Shown: positions 28,066 to 36,972 of the stretch, one piece after another
Layout of the letters: every line of letters starts with the position of its first letter
Position numbering within the stretch: the first letter of the stretch is position 1
Assembly (NCBI GenBank): GCA_944388685.1
Contig: CALXJS010000005.1
Location: 1-42,829 of the forward strand
From: an uncultured Clostridia bacterium
Lineage (GTDB): Bacteria > Bacillota_A > Clostridia > TANB77 > CAG-508
DNA: 42,829 bases
Direction: 5' to 3'
The notes under the pieces: generated by a model
Told to the model about the DNA's origin: nothing
Databases searched by the model: none
The model's input: only the letters and a program-made list of their open reading frames with translations
Made by a program: the position numbers and the translations under genes

Positions 28066-28318
28066 GTCTCAAACAGAAACATTCCGAATCGAAGAAAACA
28101 ATGTAAAAAAAATAAATGCTATATTGCTTTTTTTGACATTCTGTAATAAAATAAAAAGCATAAAAAAACAAAAAAGGAAGTATAAAAAAAGATTATATAA
28201 AAAAACAGAAAAACCTGTAATAAAATTATTTATCAGGAGTTACTAAATAAGACAAAAACCACAAAAGACAAGTAGTAAAATATAGCTTATATATTAGGGA
28301 AAAGGTGGTATGTAAAAT
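28066..28318 (+). other. Intergenic region before spoIIE
   Basis: An AT-rich gap after the cassette B terminator. It holds a perfect TTGACA at 28133-28138, but the nearest -10-like box (CATAAA, 28159-28164) is 20 bp away, so no promoter is convincing. I see no TGTCGAA (Spo0A box). A 60-codon open frame (28064-28246) is lysine-rich, starts inside the terminator and lacks a ribosome site, so I do not call it a gene. Confidence 0.5.
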
Positions 28319-30739
28319 ATGTTTCAAAATATAAATGGATATACTGTGCAAGAGGAAAAGAAAGAAGTAACGAATCGATGGTCAGAAGTTTTACAAAAAA
28401 ATAATATCATCATGTATATTCTTTCTTTTATGTTATCGCTTGTTGGAATAGGAGGAGCGTTTTCTTTATTTAGTATTAGTATATTAGGAGCATGTTTTTC
28501 ATCTTCAATTCCACTTTTAGGTGTTGTTGTGATAACACTAATAGGAAATATTATCAAATTTGGTACAGGAGGTGCATTAGAATATTTCCTAACAAGTTTG
28601 TTGTTTTTATTGAGTCTATTTATCATAAAACCTAAATACAATGAAGATGAAAGAAATGAAAAAATAAAAGTAGGAAAAAATATTTTTATTTCTGTTTTTA
28701 TTCTTCAAATAGTTAAAGCAATGTCTGGTACATTTACATTTTACGATATATTATTAAGCATTACATATGGAATTATAGCAGTTGCATTTTATAAAATTTT
28801 TGCAAATTCCTTATCAGTTATTGAAAATTTTGGACAAAAAAAAGCTTTTTCAATAGAAGAAGTTATAGGGACAAGTCTTCTATTAGCGATAGCCGTAAGT
28901 GCTTTTGCAGATATATCTATATGGGGATTTTCTATTAGAAATGTATTAAGTATTTTAATTGTTCTAGTATTAGGATGGAAAAATGGCGTACTAATTGGTG
29001 CTACTTCAGGTGTGACAATTGGAGTTACATTAGGAATTATCACAGGGGGAGAGCCTATCATTATTGCAGCATATGCTATTTCTGGAATGGTAGCAGGAAT
29101 TTTGAATCGATTTGGAAAAATTGGAGTTATTGTAGGATTTTGTATCGGAAATGTAATTTTGGCTTACGCATCTAATGGATATACGGTAGAGTTAATCTAT
29201 TTTAAAGAAATTTTATTAGCTTCTATTATTTTGTTGGCAATTCCTAAAAATGTAAATATCGATATAGAAGAATTTGTAGGAAGTTCAAAATTTCTACCAA
29301 TATCTAGAGAAAGAAGTTTGACAAGAGAAAAGGAAACGGCCGAGAAGTTAAACCATGTATCAGAAACGATAAATAAATTGGCAAATGCATATGCCAAAAA
29401 TTCTGATAATCAAAATTATACAATTGAAGAAAAAGAAGAAAATAAACAGATATTTATTAATGAACTATTGAACAATTTGGAACCATACAAAGAAAATTTA
29501 TTATATGAAGATATTGCAAATGTTGATGGAAAAATTGTTGATGAAATATTCCAAGTATTATTAGAAAAACAAGAAATAGAAAGAGAAGACTTATTAAAAA
29601 TCTTTGCTGATTGCAATAGTTATATTGTCGGATTTGATGATAAAGAAATAAGTAATTATTTAGAAGAAAATATATTACAGATTTTAAGAATTGTGAATAT
29701 TTCTTATAAAGTAAGTAAAAACAATTTTGTATGGCAGAAGAAATTAGATGAAAGCAAAAAGAATATGGAAACACAATTAAAAGGTGTTTCAAAAGTATTG
29801 TCAGGAATTGCGAAAGACATAGAAAAAAATGCAGAGATTGAAAAAAACTATACAAAACAAGAAATCGAAGTGATTGAACTATTAAAACAAAAGGAAATAG
29901 AAATTGAAGAAATATCTATTACGAAAAAGGATAGATATATTGTCAATATATATACCAAAGAAATGCTTAATAATACAATAGTCGAGAATATCTTAACAAA
30001 AGTATTAAAAGAAAAAATTGTATTAAATGAAGAAAATTCTACCAAAACAAATTTACTATATATGTCTGATGATAAATATGTTATTGGTTTTGCGACAGCA
30101 GATTCTAGTAAGAACCAAAGTGAAATGTCTGGAGATAATTTTATCAATATAAGATTGAAAGATGGGAAATATGTTATTGCTCTAAGTGATGGTATAGGAA
30201 CAGGCAAAAAAGCTAATGAAAGTAGTATGCAAGCATTAGCAATGCTACAAAACTTACTAAAATCAGGATTTGATAAAAATACTTCAATTGAACTTATTAC
30301 ATCAAGTTTAATTAGTAAAAGTGAAGAAATATTTGCAACATTAGATGTCGCAATACTAGATTTGTATAAAGGTACAATAGAATTTATAAAAAGTGGAGCA
30401 TGTCCAACATATATTAAGAAAAATAAAAAAGTGCAAATGATAAAATCAAACTCACTTCCAGCAGGAATGATTAATCAAGACAATATTCAAGTTTTCGATA
30501 CAGATATACAAAATGAGCAAATTATGTTGATGTGTACAGATGGTATTTTAGATGCAAATATAGAATATAAGAACAAAGAATTATGGATAAAATATGTTTT
30601 AGAAGACATAGAAACAAAAAACACAAAAAAAATAGCAGATATTGTATTAAACGAGGCAATTGATAATAATTTTGGAAAAACAAAAGATGATATGAGTGTC
30701 ATCGTATGTAAGTTTATGCAAAAGGATATGGAAAATTAG
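28319..30739 (+). CDS. spoIIE: Stage II sporulation protein E (membrane PP2C phosphatase)
   Basis: 806 residues, close to the usual SpoIIE length. The N-terminal third has about ten transmembrane helices (residues 30-320). A central regulatory, coiled-coil-rich region follows (about 330-570), then a C-terminal PP2C-type phosphatase domain (about 575-802). That domain has metal ligands in ALSD624GIGTGKK and KD790D791MSVIV, and the family stretch SGACPTYIKKN. In sporulating Bacillota SpoIIE dephosphorylates SpoIIAA and so frees the forespore factor SigF, and it also acts at the asymmetric septum. ATG 28319 follows AAAAGGTGG. The gene leads a probable operon with the WG-repeat gene 15 bp downstream. 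Its presence implies a sporulation programme in this lineage. Confidence 0.93.
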   Translation: MFQNINGYTVQEEKKEVTNRWSEVLQKNNIIMYILSFMLSLVGIGGAFSLFSISILGACFSSSIPLLGVVVITLIGNIIKFGTGGALEYFLTSLLFLLSLFIIKPKYNEDERNEKIKVGKNIFISVFILQIVKAMSGTFTFYDILLSITYGIIAVAFYKIFANSLSVIENFGQKKAFSIEEVIGTSLLLAIAVSAFADISIWGFSIRNVLSILIVLVLGWKNGVLIGATSGVTIGVTLGIITGGEPIIIAAYAISGMVAGILNRFGKIGVIVGFCIGNVILAYASNGYTVELIYFKEILLASIILLAIPKNVNIDIEEFVGSSKFLPISRERSLTREKETAEKLNHVSETINKLANAYAKNSDNQNYTIEEKEENKQIFINELLNNLEPYKENLLYEDIANVDGKIVDEIFQVLLEKQEIEREDLLKIFADCNSYIVGFDDKEISNYLEENILQILRIVNISYKVSKNNFVWQKKLDESKKNMETQLKGVSKVLSGIAKDIEKNAEIEKNYTKQEIEVIELLKQKEIEIEEISITKKDRYIVNIYTKEMLNNTIVENILTKVLKEKIVLNEENSTKTNLLYMSDDKYVIGFATADSSKNQSEMSGDNFINIRLKDGKYVIALSDGIGTGKKANESSMQALAMLQNLLKSGFDKNTSIELITSSLISKSEEIFATLDVAILDLYKGTIEFIKSGACPTYIKKNKKVQMIKSNSLPAGMINQDNIQVFDTDIQNEQIMLMCTDGILDANIEYKNKELWIKYVLEDIETKNTKKIADIVLNEAIDNNFGKTKDDMSVIVCKFMQKDMEN

Positions 30740-30754
30740 GAGGAAAAAATTTAG

Positions 30755-32275
30755 ATGAGTAGAGGAAGAAGATATGAAGAACCAAAGCTAAATATGAAAA
30801 AAGTTTTTGCAGTTATATTGGCCTTTGTGGTTATTATTATGTCTATATTTATCATAAAAGGGGTTTTCTCAAGAGAAAAAAATACAGGACAAATTAACAG
30901 CAAAACGTATTTTTCAGCATTTAAAGATAATAAGTGGGGCGTTATTGATGAAAGTGGGGAATCAGTCATTGATCCTTCTTATGAAGAAATGATTATTATT
31001 CCTGACAATAAGACAGATATTTTCCTTTGTACATATGATGTGAATTATGAAACAGGAGAGTATTTAAGTAAAGCTTTGAATAGTGAAAATCAAGAGATTT
31101 TTACAGAATATAGTAAAATAGAAGCTATTTCTAATTACGATGAAAATCACAATTTATGGTATGAAAAAAATGTATTAAAAGTGCAAAAAGATGGAAAATG
31201 GGGAATGATTAATAATACAGGAGAAATACTATTAAATATGGAATATGATAGTATAGAAGCGATACAAGGAATAGAAAATGCATTATTAATACAAAAGGAA
31301 GGAAAATATGGAGTAGCAGATAAAGAAGGGAAAATTATTTTAGATCCTATTTATACTGAAATCACAAATTTAGGAAAAGATAATACAGCAGGTTATATCG
31401 TAAAAGATGATACTGGTTTATATGGCATAATAGGATTTTCTAAAAATGTAATTTTACAAAATCAATATCAACAAATAGAAAAAGTATATGGTAATGACTT
31501 GTATGTTGTAACACAAGATGGAAAGCAAAAAGTGATAAATGCAGAAGGACAAGACATATTAACAGAAGGGTTTGAGCAAATATCTGCTATTTTAAAGACA
31601 AAAGATGCGGGAGTCATCTATACATCTAATGGAAAATATGGTATTATGACATTAACAGGAGAGATAAAAGTAGAGGCACAGTATGACAATTTAGTTGAAG
31701 CAAAAGCAAATATGTTTATAGCGACAAGAGGAGATAAGCAAGGAATTATTGACATAGATAACCAAGAAAAGGTTCCGTTTAATTATAATTTAATAACCTA
31801 TAATGAAATTGGAGATATCTATGTAGCAGAAGATGAAAATTTTAATAGTCAAGTAATGAATAATCAATTTGAAGTAAAGCAAACTGGAATACTTATAGAA
31901 ATTAATACAGACGCAGGGTATTTCGAGTTAAGACAAAATGATGAATATACTTATTATAATTTTAAATTTGAACAAAAAGATAAAAAAGAAATTTTAAGTA
32001 GTCATACATTATATCTAGATAAAAAAGATAATCATTACGGATATATAGACAAAGATGGAAATGTTGTGGTAGAATATATATATGATGATGCAACAGAACA
32101 AAATGAATATGGTTTTGCAGCAGTAAAAAAAGACGGAAAATGGGGGGCAATTAATAATAAAGGAGAGATTGTACAAGAGCCAACCTATAATTTAGATGAT
32201 TATTTAATTATTGATTTTATAGGAAAATGGCATCTTGGAAAAGACATCAATATGAATTATTATAATCAAGAATAA
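30755..32275 (+). CDS. WG-repeat protein with N-terminal membrane anchor
   Basis: 506 residues. A basic N-terminus and one transmembrane helix (about residues 15-37) anchor a long run of eight to ten WG (KWG) repeats, about 40-50 residues each. Examples are DNKWGVIDESGESVIDPSYE, DGKWGMINNTGEILLNMEYD, EGKYGVADKEGKIILDPIY and, near the end, DGKWGAINNKGEIVQEPTYN. WG repeats form small beta hairpins, and their function is largely unknown. Shine-Dalgarno AGGAGG (30738-30743) overlaps the end of spoIIE, so the gene is coupled to it. The repeats probably face outward. A sporulation link is only an inference from position. Confidence 0.85.
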   Translation: MSRGRRYEEPKLNMKKVFAVILAFVVIIMSIFIIKGVFSREKNTGQINSKTYFSAFKDNKWGVIDESGESVIDPSYEEMIIIPDNKTDIFLCTYDVNYETGEYLSKALNSENQEIFTEYSKIEAISNYDENHNLWYEKNVLKVQKDGKWGMINNTGEILLNMEYDSIEAIQGIENALLIQKEGKYGVADKEGKIILDPIYTEITNLGKDNTAGYIVKDDTGLYGIIGFSKNVILQNQYQQIEKVYGNDLYVVTQDGKQKVINAEGQDILTEGFEQISAILKTKDAGVIYTSNGKYGIMTLTGEIKVEAQYDNLVEAKANMFIATRGDKQGIIDIDNQEKVPFNYNLITYNEIGDIYVAEDENFNSQVMNNQFEVKQTGILIEINTDAGYFELRQNDEYTYYNFKFEQKDKKEILSSHTLYLDKKDNHYGYIDKDGNVVVEYIYDDATEQNEYGFAAVKKDGKWGAINNKGEIVQEPTYNLDDYLIIDFIGKWHLGKDINMNYYNQE

Positions 32276-32297
32276 AATAATAAAAAAGGTGATAAAA

Positions 32298-33530
32298 ATG
32301 GAACTAAAGATAAACTATCAATATACATATTTTGTACATCCTTTTGTTGTAAAACAAAAGAAATACCAAAAATATATACTAAAATTATTAAAAGATGAAA
32401 ATTGCAAATTAAAAAGATTTGAAAAAGAAAAAGATTTAAGATTATATAAATATTTTACACCTAAAATGAGAGATTTTCTTTTTTCAAGTTTTAGCTTCAC
32501 AAATGCAAAATATAGCAAATTTAAAGAATTACCAATAGAAACACAATCAGCAGTACTTGCAAAATACCCATGTGTTATCTTTGAGTACACCATAAAAAAA
32601 GATATTCAAGGAAAAGCAGGAGATGGAAAAGGCATATTCTTTAAAATAAAAAAGCTGGAACTAATTTGCTTTAATACAGGCATATGTTTTTTGTGTATGA
32701 AAACAAATATAGAGGATGAACCAACATTTTCAGATATATTAAATTTTAATTATAAATTTAGAGATATTAAACAAGATAATCAAACACTAAACAATTATGA
32801 TAAAATTAATATACAAACAGACAGTTTTTCTAGTATAGATAAATTAACAGATTTTATAAGAGATATAACTAGTTCTAATATAGAAGCAATTAAATTAGAT
32901 ATTAATACAGAAAGATTTTTAACATATTCCTATGTATGTATTGATCAATCTGCATGGAATTTGGAAAATCCTTTTGAAAAGATAGAACACAATTTTATTA
33001 AGTTTGCTAGAATCTTACCAGCAGATTATGCTGCTAGTCTAAGAGAAGATGATATTTTGTCTTTAGCAAAATGGAAATATACCAAAATGGGAATTACTAA
33101 ACAAGGGGTAACATTGTTTACGTCTTCAACAGATATTAATAATTATACAATTTTACCGAATGAATTTGAGCAACAATATTTATATACCTATATTTATGAA
33201 TTATATAAAAAGATATATTTGAAAAAATTAAGTTCAGAATTTAAACATGCTGTTGGGATAAAAAATGCAAGAAAAAAATTCATCTATTTTACTAAAAATA
33301 TATGGATTCAAGAAGTAACAGAAGATGAGACAGGAACAATTTTTGACCATAAGATAAAAGAAATGCTAGGGTTAGAAAAATTGTATAATGAAGTTAAAAC
33401 AGAATATGATGTTTTATATAAAGAATTAAATATAGAAAAAAATAAAAATTTAACGATTATGATTTCAGTTATATTAATTATTACATTAATATTTAATATA
33501 CTTAATTTTATGCTATTATCAAAAGGATAA
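32298..33530 (+). CDS. Hypothetical protein with C-terminal transmembrane anchor
   Basis: An unrecognised protein of 410 residues. I use ATG 32298 because AAAGGTGA (32285-32291) is properly spaced for it; the GTG at 32289 lies inside that site. The body is soluble, with mixed alpha/beta character and many Lys, Phe and Tyr. Notable stretches are ILPADYAASLREDDILSLAK and WKYTKMGITKQGVTLFTSS. The last 60 residues form a long helix (KLYNEVKTEYDVLYKELNIE) leading into a single hydrophobic segment (MISVILIITLIFNILNFMLL). The layout of a cytoplasmic domain, long helix and terminal membrane helix recalls CorA-like or RMD1-like proteins, but the CorA GMN motif is absent and I do not claim homology. 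It starts 22 bp after the WG-repeat gene and is probably in the same operon. Confidence 0.75.
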   Translation: MELKINYQYTYFVHPFVVKQKKYQKYILKLLKDENCKLKRFEKEKDLRLYKYFTPKMRDFLFSSFSFTNAKYSKFKELPIETQSAVLAKYPCVIFEYTIKKDIQGKAGDGKGIFFKIKKLELICFNTGICFLCMKTNIEDEPTFSDILNFNYKFRDIKQDNQTLNNYDKINIQTDSFSSIDKLTDFIRDITSSNIEAIKLDINTERFLTYSYVCIDQSAWNLENPFEKIEHNFIKFARILPADYAASLREDDILSLAKWKYTKMGITKQGVTLFTSSTDINNYTILPNEFEQQYLYTYIYELYKKIYLKKLSSEFKHAVGIKNARKKFIYFTKNIWIQEVTEDETGTIFDHKIKEMLGLEKLYNEVKTEYDVLYKELNIEKNKNLTIMISVILIITLIFNILNFMLLSKG

Positions 33531-33559
33531 TATTTTTAAGAATATCGTGTTAGAAAAAA

Positions 33560-33585
33560 GGGAGGAGAAATCTTCCCCATTTTAA
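33560..33585 (+). terminator. Weak terminator-like hairpin
   Basis: The stem GGGAGGA / TCTTCCC (one G-T pair) around a GAAA tetraloop is followed by CCATTTTAAT. The T-run is weak and interrupted, so read-through into acpS is likely. Confidence 0.35.
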
Positions 33586-33620
33586 TATTATAAAAATAGG
33601 TAAAAAAGGAAGTAAATCTT

Positions 33621-33995
33621 ATGAAAATAACTTGTGGGACAGATATTATAGAAATTAAAAGAATAAAAGAAAGTATAGAAGATCTGGGAAATAAATTTGT
33701 AGAACGTATTTATACAGAAAAAGAAATTGCATATTGTGAAAGTAAAAAGAAACAAAAATATCAACATTATGCAGCTAGATTTGCAGCAAAAGAAGCTATT
33801 TTTAAAGCAATTTCTAACAAATTAAACAATAAATATGATATAGAGTGGAAAAATATAGAAGTAATTAATGATGAAAATGGAAGACCACAAGTTCACTTTA
33901 TCAATATAAAAATTAATGAAATGGAAGAAATTGATATTAGTATATCACATTGTAAAGAATATGCGACAGCAAATGTTGTGACAACATGGAAATAG
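33621..33995 (+). CDS. acpS: Holo-[acyl-carrier-protein] synthase
   Basis: 124 residues, the normal size for AcpS. It moves 4'-phosphopantetheine from coenzyme A to apo-ACP, as needed for fatty-acid synthesis. The magnesium ligands are visible: D8 in GTDIIEIKRI and E58 in RFAAKEAIFKAI. The C-terminal ISISHCKEYATANVV matches the family. ATG 33621 follows AAAAAGGAAG. It is followed by tatD after a 44-bp gap. Confidence 0.95.
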   Translation: MKITCGTDIIEIKRIKESIEDLGNKFVERIYTEKEIAYCESKKKQKYQHYAARFAAKEAIFKAISNKLNNKYDIEWKNIEVINDENGRPQVHFINIKINEMEEIDISISHCKEYATANVVTTWK

Positions 33996-34039
33996 TAGAT
34001 TTTAAGGTTTTAAATATTAGATAAGGAATGAGAGTAAAC

Positions 34040-34834
34040 ATGGAATTTTTTGATAGTCATGCACATTTAGATGACGAGAGATTTAATGTAGACAGAGAAG
34101 AAATAATAGGAAAAATTAAAGAGGCAGGTATTACGAAATTTGTAACTGCAGGATATAGTATAGAAGGTTCAAAAAAGGGATTAGAATTATCGAAAAAATA
34201 TGATGATATTTATACAACTTGTGGAATTTCACCAAATGATATTCCACAAACAGAAGAAGAATTGTGGAAAGATATCCACAATATTAAAGCATTAGTGGAA
34301 AAAAATTTAGAGAGTAAAAAACTAGTGGCTATTGGAGAGATTGGCTTAGATTACCATTGGGAAAAAGATTTACAAAGAAGAGAATGGCAAAAACAAGCGT
34401 TTATAAAGCAAATAGAAATTGCAAATACCTATGATTTACCTATTGTCATTCATACAAGAGAAGCCGTAATGGATACGATTGAAATTTTGAAACAAAATTC
34501 TGTAAAAAAGAAAGGAATCTTTCATTGCTGTCCATTCAATCGTGAATTGGTAAAAGAAGCTTTAAAACTAGGATTTTATATTTCATTTGCAGGACCTGTA
34601 ACTTTCAAAAATGCCAAAAACGCAAATGAAATTATAGAAATGGTACCAAATAACAAAATGTTGATAGAAACAGATAGTCCATATTTAGCACCTGAACCAG
34701 TAAGAGGAACTAGAAATGATCCAAGAAATGTAAAATTTATTGCACAAAAAATAGCAGATGTAAAAGGGATGACATTGGAAGAAATTGCTCAAATAACATA
34801 TGATAATGCCAAAAAAATATTTGCTATTAATTAG
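34040..34834 (+). CDS. tatD: TatD family metal-dependent hydrolase / DNase
   Basis: 264 residues from ATG 34040. This start gives the family N-terminus MEFFDSHAHLDDERF. An in-frame ATG at 34028 would add four residues but touches its only GGA. The metal ligands of the TatD amidohydrolase fold are all present: H7 and H9, E100 in GEIGLDYH, H138 in VIHTREA, H162 in GIFHCCPF, and D212 in IETDSPYLAPEPVRGT. The family has 3'-exonuclease or deoxyribonuclease activity and is linked to DNA repair and turnover. The gene probably ends the spoIIE-to-tatD run, because a long hairpin follows. Confidence 0.93.
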   Translation: MEFFDSHAHLDDERFNVDREEIIGKIKEAGITKFVTAGYSIEGSKKGLELSKKYDDIYTTCGISPNDIPQTEEELWKDIHNIKALVEKNLESKKLVAIGEIGLDYHWEKDLQRREWQKQAFIKQIEIANTYDLPIVIHTREAVMDTIEILKQNSVKKKGIFHCCPFNRELVKEALKLGFYISFAGPVTFKNAKNANEIIEMVPNNKMLIETDSPYLAPEPVRGTRNDPRNVKFIAQKIADVKGMTLEEIAQITYDNAKKIFAIN

Positions 34835-34847
34835 GATAAAAGAAAAT

Positions 34848-34938
34848 AAAAGACTATTGAACAACGTTTTTAGTTTGATGATTTAAAATCGTTTTACTAT
34901 TTTTGCAATCAAATTAAAAATATGTTCAATAGTCTTTT
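34848..34938. terminator. Long bidirectional terminator between tatD and htpX
   Basis: An imperfect inverted repeat of about 90 bp. Outer arms AAAAGACTATTGAACA (34848-34863) and TGTTCAATAGTCTTTT match almost fully, inner arms TTTTTAGTTTGAT and ATCAAATTAAAAA partly. A T-run on each strand suits termination of the convergent tatD and htpX. The arms are longer than most terminators, so a decayed small palindromic element is possible. Confidence 0.75.
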
Positions 34939-34988
34939 TTAAATAGTTAAAGTTGATTGTTTTAAAAAATTCACTAGTTGTAAAGATT

Positions 34989-35885
34989 TTAGTATTTTAA
35001 ATTTCTCAAAGCTTCAATTCTATCTGCAGTACTAGGATGTGTAGACCATATATTTGTGGTTCTTTTTTTGCCATTTTTCTTAAAAGGATTAATAATGTAC
35101 ATATTAGCTGTAGCATTATTCGCTGTTTTTAATTGATTAGGGTCATTTTCTAGTTTTTCTAGAGCAGAGATTAGACCATCTGGATTACGTGTAAATTCAA
35201 CAGCTGTACTATCTGCTAAAAATTCTCTTTTTCGAGATAGGGCAAGTTGCATAAGAGAACCAAATATAGGAGATAAAATAAGAAAAATTAATCCAATTAG
35301 CATAAGAAAACCATTTGCCTTGCTATCACTGTCTCTATCTTTAATACCGCCCCAAAATAAAGCACGTGAAAATAAATCAGATAGCATAACAATAAAGCCT
35401 ACCATGACAGAAACAATACAACTTAAACGAATATCGTAATTTTTAATATGACTCATTTCATGGGCAATAACACCTTCTAATTCATAATAATCCAACTTCT
35501 CCAAGAGACCAGTTGTTACGCATATTACAGCATTTTGAGGGTTTCTACCTGTTGCAAAAGCGTTTGGCTGAGCATCATCTACAACATAAAGTCTAGGTTT
35601 ATTGGGTAATCCAGAAGTAATCATTAAAGCATCTAAAATATTTACGAGTTTTTGATCTTCTTCTTTAGTAGCTGGTCTAGCTTTATTTAGAGATAATACA
35701 ATTTTGTCACTATAATAATAAGAAGCCCAGGCAGAACCAATCGAAAATATTAGTGCAATCACAATGGAGAAAGTTCCTAATTCTAAAGCATTGCAAATAT
35801 AATAAACAATTAGTGTAATAACCAGAATAAAAATCCCTATAATAAAACCGGATTCTAATTTATTTTTTTTACTTGTTTCAAACAT
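34989..35885 (-). CDS. htpX: M48 family membrane zinc metalloprotease HtpX
   Basis: 298 residues. Two N-terminal transmembrane helices (about 13-33 and 38-58) precede the protease domain, which has the zinc motif H142-E-M-S-H146 followed by a third ligand in the SRKREFLADSTAVEF region. Two more hydrophobic segments lie between about 155 and 215. The C-terminal IWSTHPSTADRIEALRNL is typical. HtpX degrades misfolded membrane proteins. The gene is downstream of lemA on the same strand, a frequent pairing. ATG 35885 follows AAAGGAGAG. Confidence 0.94.
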   Translation of the reverse strand: MFETSKKNKLESGFIIGIFILVITLIVYYICNALELGTFSIVIALIFSIGSAWASYYYSDKIVLSLNKARPATKEEDQKLVNILDALMITSGLPNKPRLYVVDDAQPNAFATGRNPQNAVICVTTGLLEKLDYYELEGVIAHEMSHIKNYDIRLSCIVSVMVGFIVMLSDLFSRALFWGGIKDRDSDSKANGFLMLIGLIFLILSPIFGSLMQLALSRKREFLADSTAVEFTRNPDGLISALEKLENDPNQLKTANNATANMYIINPFKKNGKKRTTNIWSTHPSTADRIEALRNLKY

Positions 35886-35948
35886 AATACTCTCCTTTAA
35901 TTTGATGGAAAATCTTAAATTTTGTGAATATATACTTGATGTACATGC

Positions 35949-35980
35949 AAAAAGGGAAAAGCTATTCCCCTTCCCTTTTT
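35949..35980. terminator. Terminator-like hairpin between lemA and htpX
   Basis: A 10-bp stem (AAAAAGGGAA / TTCCCTTTTT) that ends in a T-run when read on either strand. On the minus strand it lies 110 bp after the lemA stop, so lemA and htpX may be separate or only partly co-transcribed. Confidence 0.55.
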
Positions 35981-36012
35981 ATGCAATTTTGTATCCAGAT
36001 ACGGAAATTTTT

Positions 36013-36083
36013 GCTCTTTAGAAATATTGTTTCCTTTAAATAGGTATATACAATTTTACGCTAAGTAAAATTGAAACAAGAGC
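36013..36083 (-). other. Nested inverted repeats downstream of lemA
   Basis: Three nested arms pair in order: GCTCTT (36013-36018) with AAGAGC (36078-36083), GTTTC (36029-36033) with GAAAC (36073-36077), and CAATTTTAC (36051-36059) with GTAAAATTG (36065-36073) around a 5-nt loop. It starts eight bases after the lemA stop. It could be a 3' stabilising structure or a regulatory RNA element. I do not recognise a known family. Confidence 0.45.
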
Positions 36084-36090
36084 ATTCACC

Positions 36091-36648
36091 TTATTTTCCG
36101 AAGTCTACTTTAACATTTTTTCTTGCTTCTTCATTTTCTGCTTCAAATAAATCACGAGATTTAAAGTTAAACATTCCAGCAATAATATTAGATGGGAAAA
36201 CTTCAAGTTTTGTATTATACATTGTTACAGTATCATTGTAGAATTGTCTTGAAAAAGAAATCTTATTTTCTGTATTTCTTAATTCTTCAGATAATTCTGA
36301 AAAGTTTTGATTTGCCTTTAAATCTGGATAACTTTCAGAAACAGCCATAATGGTTTTTAAAGCATTAGATAATTCATTATCTAATGAAGCTTTTTCAGCA
36401 ACACTTTCCGTATTAGCCCATGAAGTTCTAAGTTCAACAATTTTTTCAAAAGTTTCAGATTCATGAGTCATATAGCCTTTAACGGTTTCTACAAAGTTAG
36501 GAATTAAATCAAATCTTCTTTGCAATTGTACGTCTATTTGACTCCATGCATTATCTACTTTAATTCTTGCTTGAACAAGGCTATTGTACATACCAATCAC
36601 AGCAATAACAATAACAATGATAATTGCTAAGATAATCCAACCAATCAT
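36091..36648 (-). CDS. lemA: LemA family protein
   Basis: 185 residues, the normal size. An N-terminal transmembrane helix (residues 2-21) is followed by the LemA signature (NSLVQARIKVDNAWSQIDVQ, then LQRRFDLIPNFVETVKGYMT) and long helical hairpins. LemA proteins are membrane-anchored with the helical part outside or in the periplasm-like space. Their role is poorly known, but they are commonly encoded beside HtpX-type or other membrane proteases, as here. ATG 36648 follows AAGGAGG. The opposite side of this intergenic region (36649-36972) carries the promoter of the next plus-strand gene. Confidence 0.95.
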   Translation of the reverse strand: MIGWIILAIIIVIVIAVIGMYNSLVQARIKVDNAWSQIDVQLQRRFDLIPNFVETVKGYMTHESETFEKIVELRTSWANTESVAEKASLDNELSNALKTIMAVSESYPDLKANQNFSELSEELRNTENKISFSRQFYNDTVTMYNTKLEVFPSNIIAGMFNFKSRDLFEAENEEARKNVKVDFGK

Positions 36649-36908
36649 GTATTAAATTCCTCCTTAATAATTATTATATACAAATAAATCATAACATATT
36701 AATATATTTTATACAATATAAATGTGTATAAATGATGAAAAAAATTTGAAAAAAGGAATATTTTTTTAAACTTTTTCATATAGTATAGTATGAGCAAAAA
36801 ATGGACAAATATAAATGTTTTAGAAGAAAAAATTATGTAAACACGGTTTAAATAAAATCAATAAAAGCTTAGGGAATTAATGCGTTCGAAAGAAAAGATT
36901 GACAAGAT

Positions 36909-36937
36909 TTGACTTTTAATGAAAAAAATAGTATAAT
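36909..36937 (+). promoter_or_regulatory. SigA-type promoter of the G5/3D protein gene
   Basis: TTGACT (36909-36914), a 17-bp spacer and a perfect TATAAT (36932-36937). It lies 35 bp before the start codon, with AAAGGAGG (36953-36960) between them. The rest of 36649-36908 is AT-rich and shows only a weak possible -10 for lemA (TATAAT on the minus strand at 36673-36678). Confidence 0.8.
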
Positions 36938-36972
36938 AGTAATGTGTTGCCAAAAGGAGGTAATTTAATTTT

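Noticed and set aside
27728..28171. Minus-strand open frame of 147 codons across the B2 end
   Set aside because: It is antisense to B2 and the terminator, with Cys/Phe/Tyr-rich composition typical of reverse reading of AT-rich coding DNA.
28064..28246. 60-codon open frame before spoIIE
   Set aside because: It starts in the terminator T-run, lacks a ribosome site and is Lys-rich because the DNA is A-rich.
29457..29855. Minus-strand open frame of 132 codons inside spoIIE
   Set aside because: It is antisense to an intact spoIIE and has no ribosome site.
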